A stretch of 64,000 nt of DNA from Zeus faber (lineage: Eukaryota > Chordata > Actinopteri > Zeiformes > Zeidae), in the NCBI GenBank assembly GCA_960531495.1, contig OY482855.1, positions 62,001-126,000 on the forward strand, written 5' to 3'. Positions 61,500 to 64,000 of the stretch are shown one piece after another. The stretch's first letter is position 1; every line of letters begins with the position of its first letter. The position numbers and the translations under genes are program-made. The notes under the pieces are model-generated. The model did no database searches. It was not told the origin of the DNA and saw only the letters and a list, made by a program, of their open reading frames with translations.

Positions 61500-63700
61500 A
61501 AGAAAGATTAAAGGAAGGAATGAAAGAATGAAAGAAAGATTGAAAGATTTAAAGAAATATTGAAAGGAAGAAAGATTGAAAGTAAGAAAGATTGAAAGAT
61601 TAAAAAAAAGAATAAAAGAAAGATTGGAAGATTGAAAAAAAGATTGAACGAAATAATGAAAGAAAGATTGAAAGAAATATTGAAAGTAAGAAAGATTGAA
61701 AAAAAGAATGAATAAAAGATTGAAAGAAAGATTGAAAAAAAGAAAGATTTAAAGAAATATTGAAAGAAAAATTTAAACAAAGATTGAAAGACTGAAAGAA
61801 AGATTGAAAGAAAGAATGAAAGAATGAAAGAATGAAAGAAAGATTGAAAGTCATATAAATTGAAAGAAAGAATGAAAGAAAGATTGAAAGATTAAATGAT
61901 TGAAAGATTGAAAGAAAGAATGAAAGAATGAAAAAAAGATTTAAAGATTGAAAGAAATATTGAAAGAAAGAAAGATTGAAAGTAATAAAAATTGAAAGAA
62001 AGACTGAAAGAAAGATTGAAAGTAAGAAATGTTGAAAGAAAGATTGAAAGAGAGATTGATAGAAAGATTGAAAGATTGAAAGATTGAAAGAAAGATTGAA
62101 AAAAAGAATAAAAGAAAGATTGAAAGATTGAAAGAAAGATTGAAATAAATAATGAAAGAAAGATTAAAGGAAGGAATGAAAGAATGAAAAGAAAGATTGA
62201 AAGATTGAAAGAAATATTGAAAGAAAGAAAGATTGAAAGTAAGAAAGATTGAAAGATTGAAAAAAAGAATAAATGAAAGATTGAAAGATTGAAAAAAAGA
62301 TTGAAAGAAATAATGAAAGAAAGATTGAAATAAATAATGGAAGAACGAATGAAAGAATGAAAGAAAGATTGAAAGAAATATTGAAAGTAAGAAAGATTGA
62401 AAAAAAGAATGAATAAAAGATTGAAAGAAAGATTGAAAAAAAGAAAGATTTAAAGAAATATTGAAAGAAAAATTTAAACAAAGATTGAAAGACTGAAAGA
62501 AAGATTGAAAGAAAGATTGAAAGAAAGAAAGATTGAAAGTCATATAAATTGAAAGAAAGAATGAAAGAAAGATTGAAAGATTAAATGATTGAAAGAAAGA
62601 TTGAAAGAAATGATGAAAGAAAGATTGAAAGAAATAATGGAAGAAGGAATGAAAGAATGAAAGAAAGATTGAAAGAAATAATGAAAGAAGGAATGAAAGA
62701 ATGAAAGAAAGATTGAAAGAAATATTGAAAGTAAGAAAGATTGAAAAAAAGAATGAATAAAAGATTGAAAGAAAGATTGAAAAAAAGAAAGATTTAAAGA
62801 AATATTGAAAGAAAAATTTAAACAAAGATTGAAAGACTGAAAGAAAGATTGAAAGAAAGAATGAAAGAATGAAAGAATGAAAGAAAGATTGAAAAAAAGA
62901 TTGAAAGAAAGAAAGATTGAAAGTCATATAAATTGAAAGAAAGAATGAAAGAAAGATTGAAAGATTAAATGATTGAAAGAAAGATTGAAAGAAATAATGA
63001 AAGAAAGATTGAAAGAAATAATGGAAGAAGGAATGAAAGAATGAAAGAAAGATTGAAAGAAATACTGAAAGTAAGAAAGATTGAAAAAAAGAATGAAAGA
63101 AAGATTGAAAGAAAGATGGAAAAAAAGAAAGATTGAAAGAAATATTGAAAGAAAAATTTAAACAAAGATTGAAAGACTGAAAGAAAGATTGAAAGATTGA
63201 AAGATTGAAAGAAAGATTGAAATAAATAATGAAAGAAAGATTAAAGGAAGGAATGAAAGAATGAAAGAAAGATTGAAAGATTGAAAGAAAGATTGAAAAA
63301 TAGAATAAAAGAAAGATTGAAAGATTGAAAGAAAGATTGAAATAAATAATGAAAGAAAGATTAAAGGAAGGAATGAAAGAATGAAAGAAAGATTGAAAGA
63401 TTGAAAGAAATATTGAAAGAAAGAAAGATTGAAAGTAAGAAAGATTGAAAGATTGAAAAAAAGATTGAAAGAAATAATGAAAGAAATATTGAAAGAAATA
63501 ATGAAAGAAGGAATGAAAGAATGAAAGAAAGATTGAAAGAAATATTGAAAGTAAGAAAGATTGAAAAAAAGAATGAAAGGAAGATTGAAAGAAAGATTGA
63601 AAAAAAGAAAGATTTGAAGAAATATTGAAAGAAAAATTTAAACAAAGATTGAAAGACTGAAAGAAAGATTGAAAGAAAGAATGAAAGAATGAAAGAATGA
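61500..63700 (-). repeat. Run of short (~0.35-0.7 kb) higher-order units
   Basis: A conserved element with landmarks AAAAAAAGAAAGATTTAAAG, AAAAATTTAAACAAAGATTG and GACTGAAAGAAAGATTG recurs at about 61,735-61,795, 62,435-62,490, 62,777-62,835, 63,120-63,180 and 63,600-63,660. Similar minus-strand open frames begin at each copy (ends 61,780, 62,481, 63,165 and 63,645). Spacing is irregular, so the units vary in length. Confidence 0.72.
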
Positions 63701-64000
63701 AAGAAAGATTGAAAGAAAGATTGAAAGAAAGAAAGATTGAAAGTAATAAAAATTGAAAGAAAGACTGAAAGAAAGATTGAAAGTAAGAAAGGTTGAAAGA
63801 AAGATTGAAAGAAAGATTGATAGAAAGATTGAAAGATTGAAAGATTGAAAGAAAGATTGAAAAAAAGAATAAAAGAAAGATTGAAAGAAAGATGGAAAAA
63901 AAGAAAGATTGAAAGAAATATTGAAAGAAAAATTTAAAGAAAGATTGAAAGACTAAAAGAAAGATTGAAAGAAAGAATGAAAGAATGAAAGAAAGAAAGA

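Larger units (their letters stand above)
45440..64000 (-). repeat. Satellite A array, GAAA orientation (right of LINE)
   Basis: Same satellite and same orientation as on the left of the LINE, continuing past the window end. Recurrent landmarks: AAGCTGTAAAGAAAG (about 46,730, 49,197, 50,515, 51,121, 51,919, 52,306 and 52,388); AACAATTGATAGAAAG and AACAATTGAAAGAAAG followed by TTGCAAG; AAGGAAGGAATG; and AGTCATATAAATTG (about 57,045, 61,848, 62,537 and 62,920). Minus-strand open frames of up to 333 codons are repeat artefacts. No gene, RNA gene or second transposon is seen. Confidence 0.94.

Noticed and set aside
1..64000. Triplex (H-DNA) or telomere-like function for satellite A
   Set aside because: The strand is not purely purine/pyrimidine, because ATT/AAT words interrupt it every 8-12 bases. 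The words do not match TTAGGG-type telomere repeats.

Overview
This window is almost entirely satellite DNA from a eukaryotic genome. The only protein-coding material I can support is one broken non-LTR retrotransposon (LINE). The LINE protein resembles the L2/CR1-like (Jockey-superfamily) elements that are abundant in ray-finned fish, so a teleost is my best guess; that is an inference from family knowledge, not a search result. I see no host gene, RNA gene, operon, CRISPR array or prokaryotic signal.

Layout. (1) 1-6,604: low-complexity satellite 'A' in the CTTT orientation, built from 4-nt words (CTTT alternating with CAAT, CATT, CAGT, CAAA, AAAT). (2) 6,605-12,336: an unrelated AT-rich satellite 'B' with monomers of about 59 bp and about 36 bp. 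Most long monomers carry a CGACATA/TATGTCG dyad. (3) 12,337-14,300: satellite A in the opposite (GAAA) orientation. (4) 14,304-18,525: satellite A flipped back to CTTT orientation. (5) 18,531-42,940: satellite A in GAAA orientation. (6) 42,941-45,439: the LINE on the minus strand. (7) 45,440-64,000: satellite A in GAAA orientation, running off the window.

Satellite A is not a simple microsatellite. Rare variant words act as landmarks and show layered higher-order structure. There are direct duplications with offsets of about 0.75, 0.999, 1.31, 2.07, 2.43 and 4.07 kb. There is also a multi-kilobase inverted duplication: landmarks at about 0.94-4.58 kb reappear, reverse-complemented and in mirrored order, at about 20.76-23.7 kb. 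A second, smaller inverted pair lies at 15.35-15.91 kb and 18.53-18.97 kb.

The LINE encodes an APE-type endonuclease with its catalytic residues in place, followed by a reverse transcriptase with motifs A, B and C. Two lesions break it. A one-base deletion at about 44,046-44,048 puts the two domains in different frames. A deletion at about 43,021-43,030 removes the end of the reverse transcriptase and most of the 3' UTR, yet the 3' terminal tail is still present. The GC-rich 5' end appears to be kept.

Many long open frames cross the satellites. I treat all of them as by-products of repeat composition: CTTTCAAT repeats have no stop codon in any frame on that strand. Boundaries of satellite blocks are good to roughly 10-50 bp, because the flanking sequence is itself repetitive. 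All block matches were made by eye.
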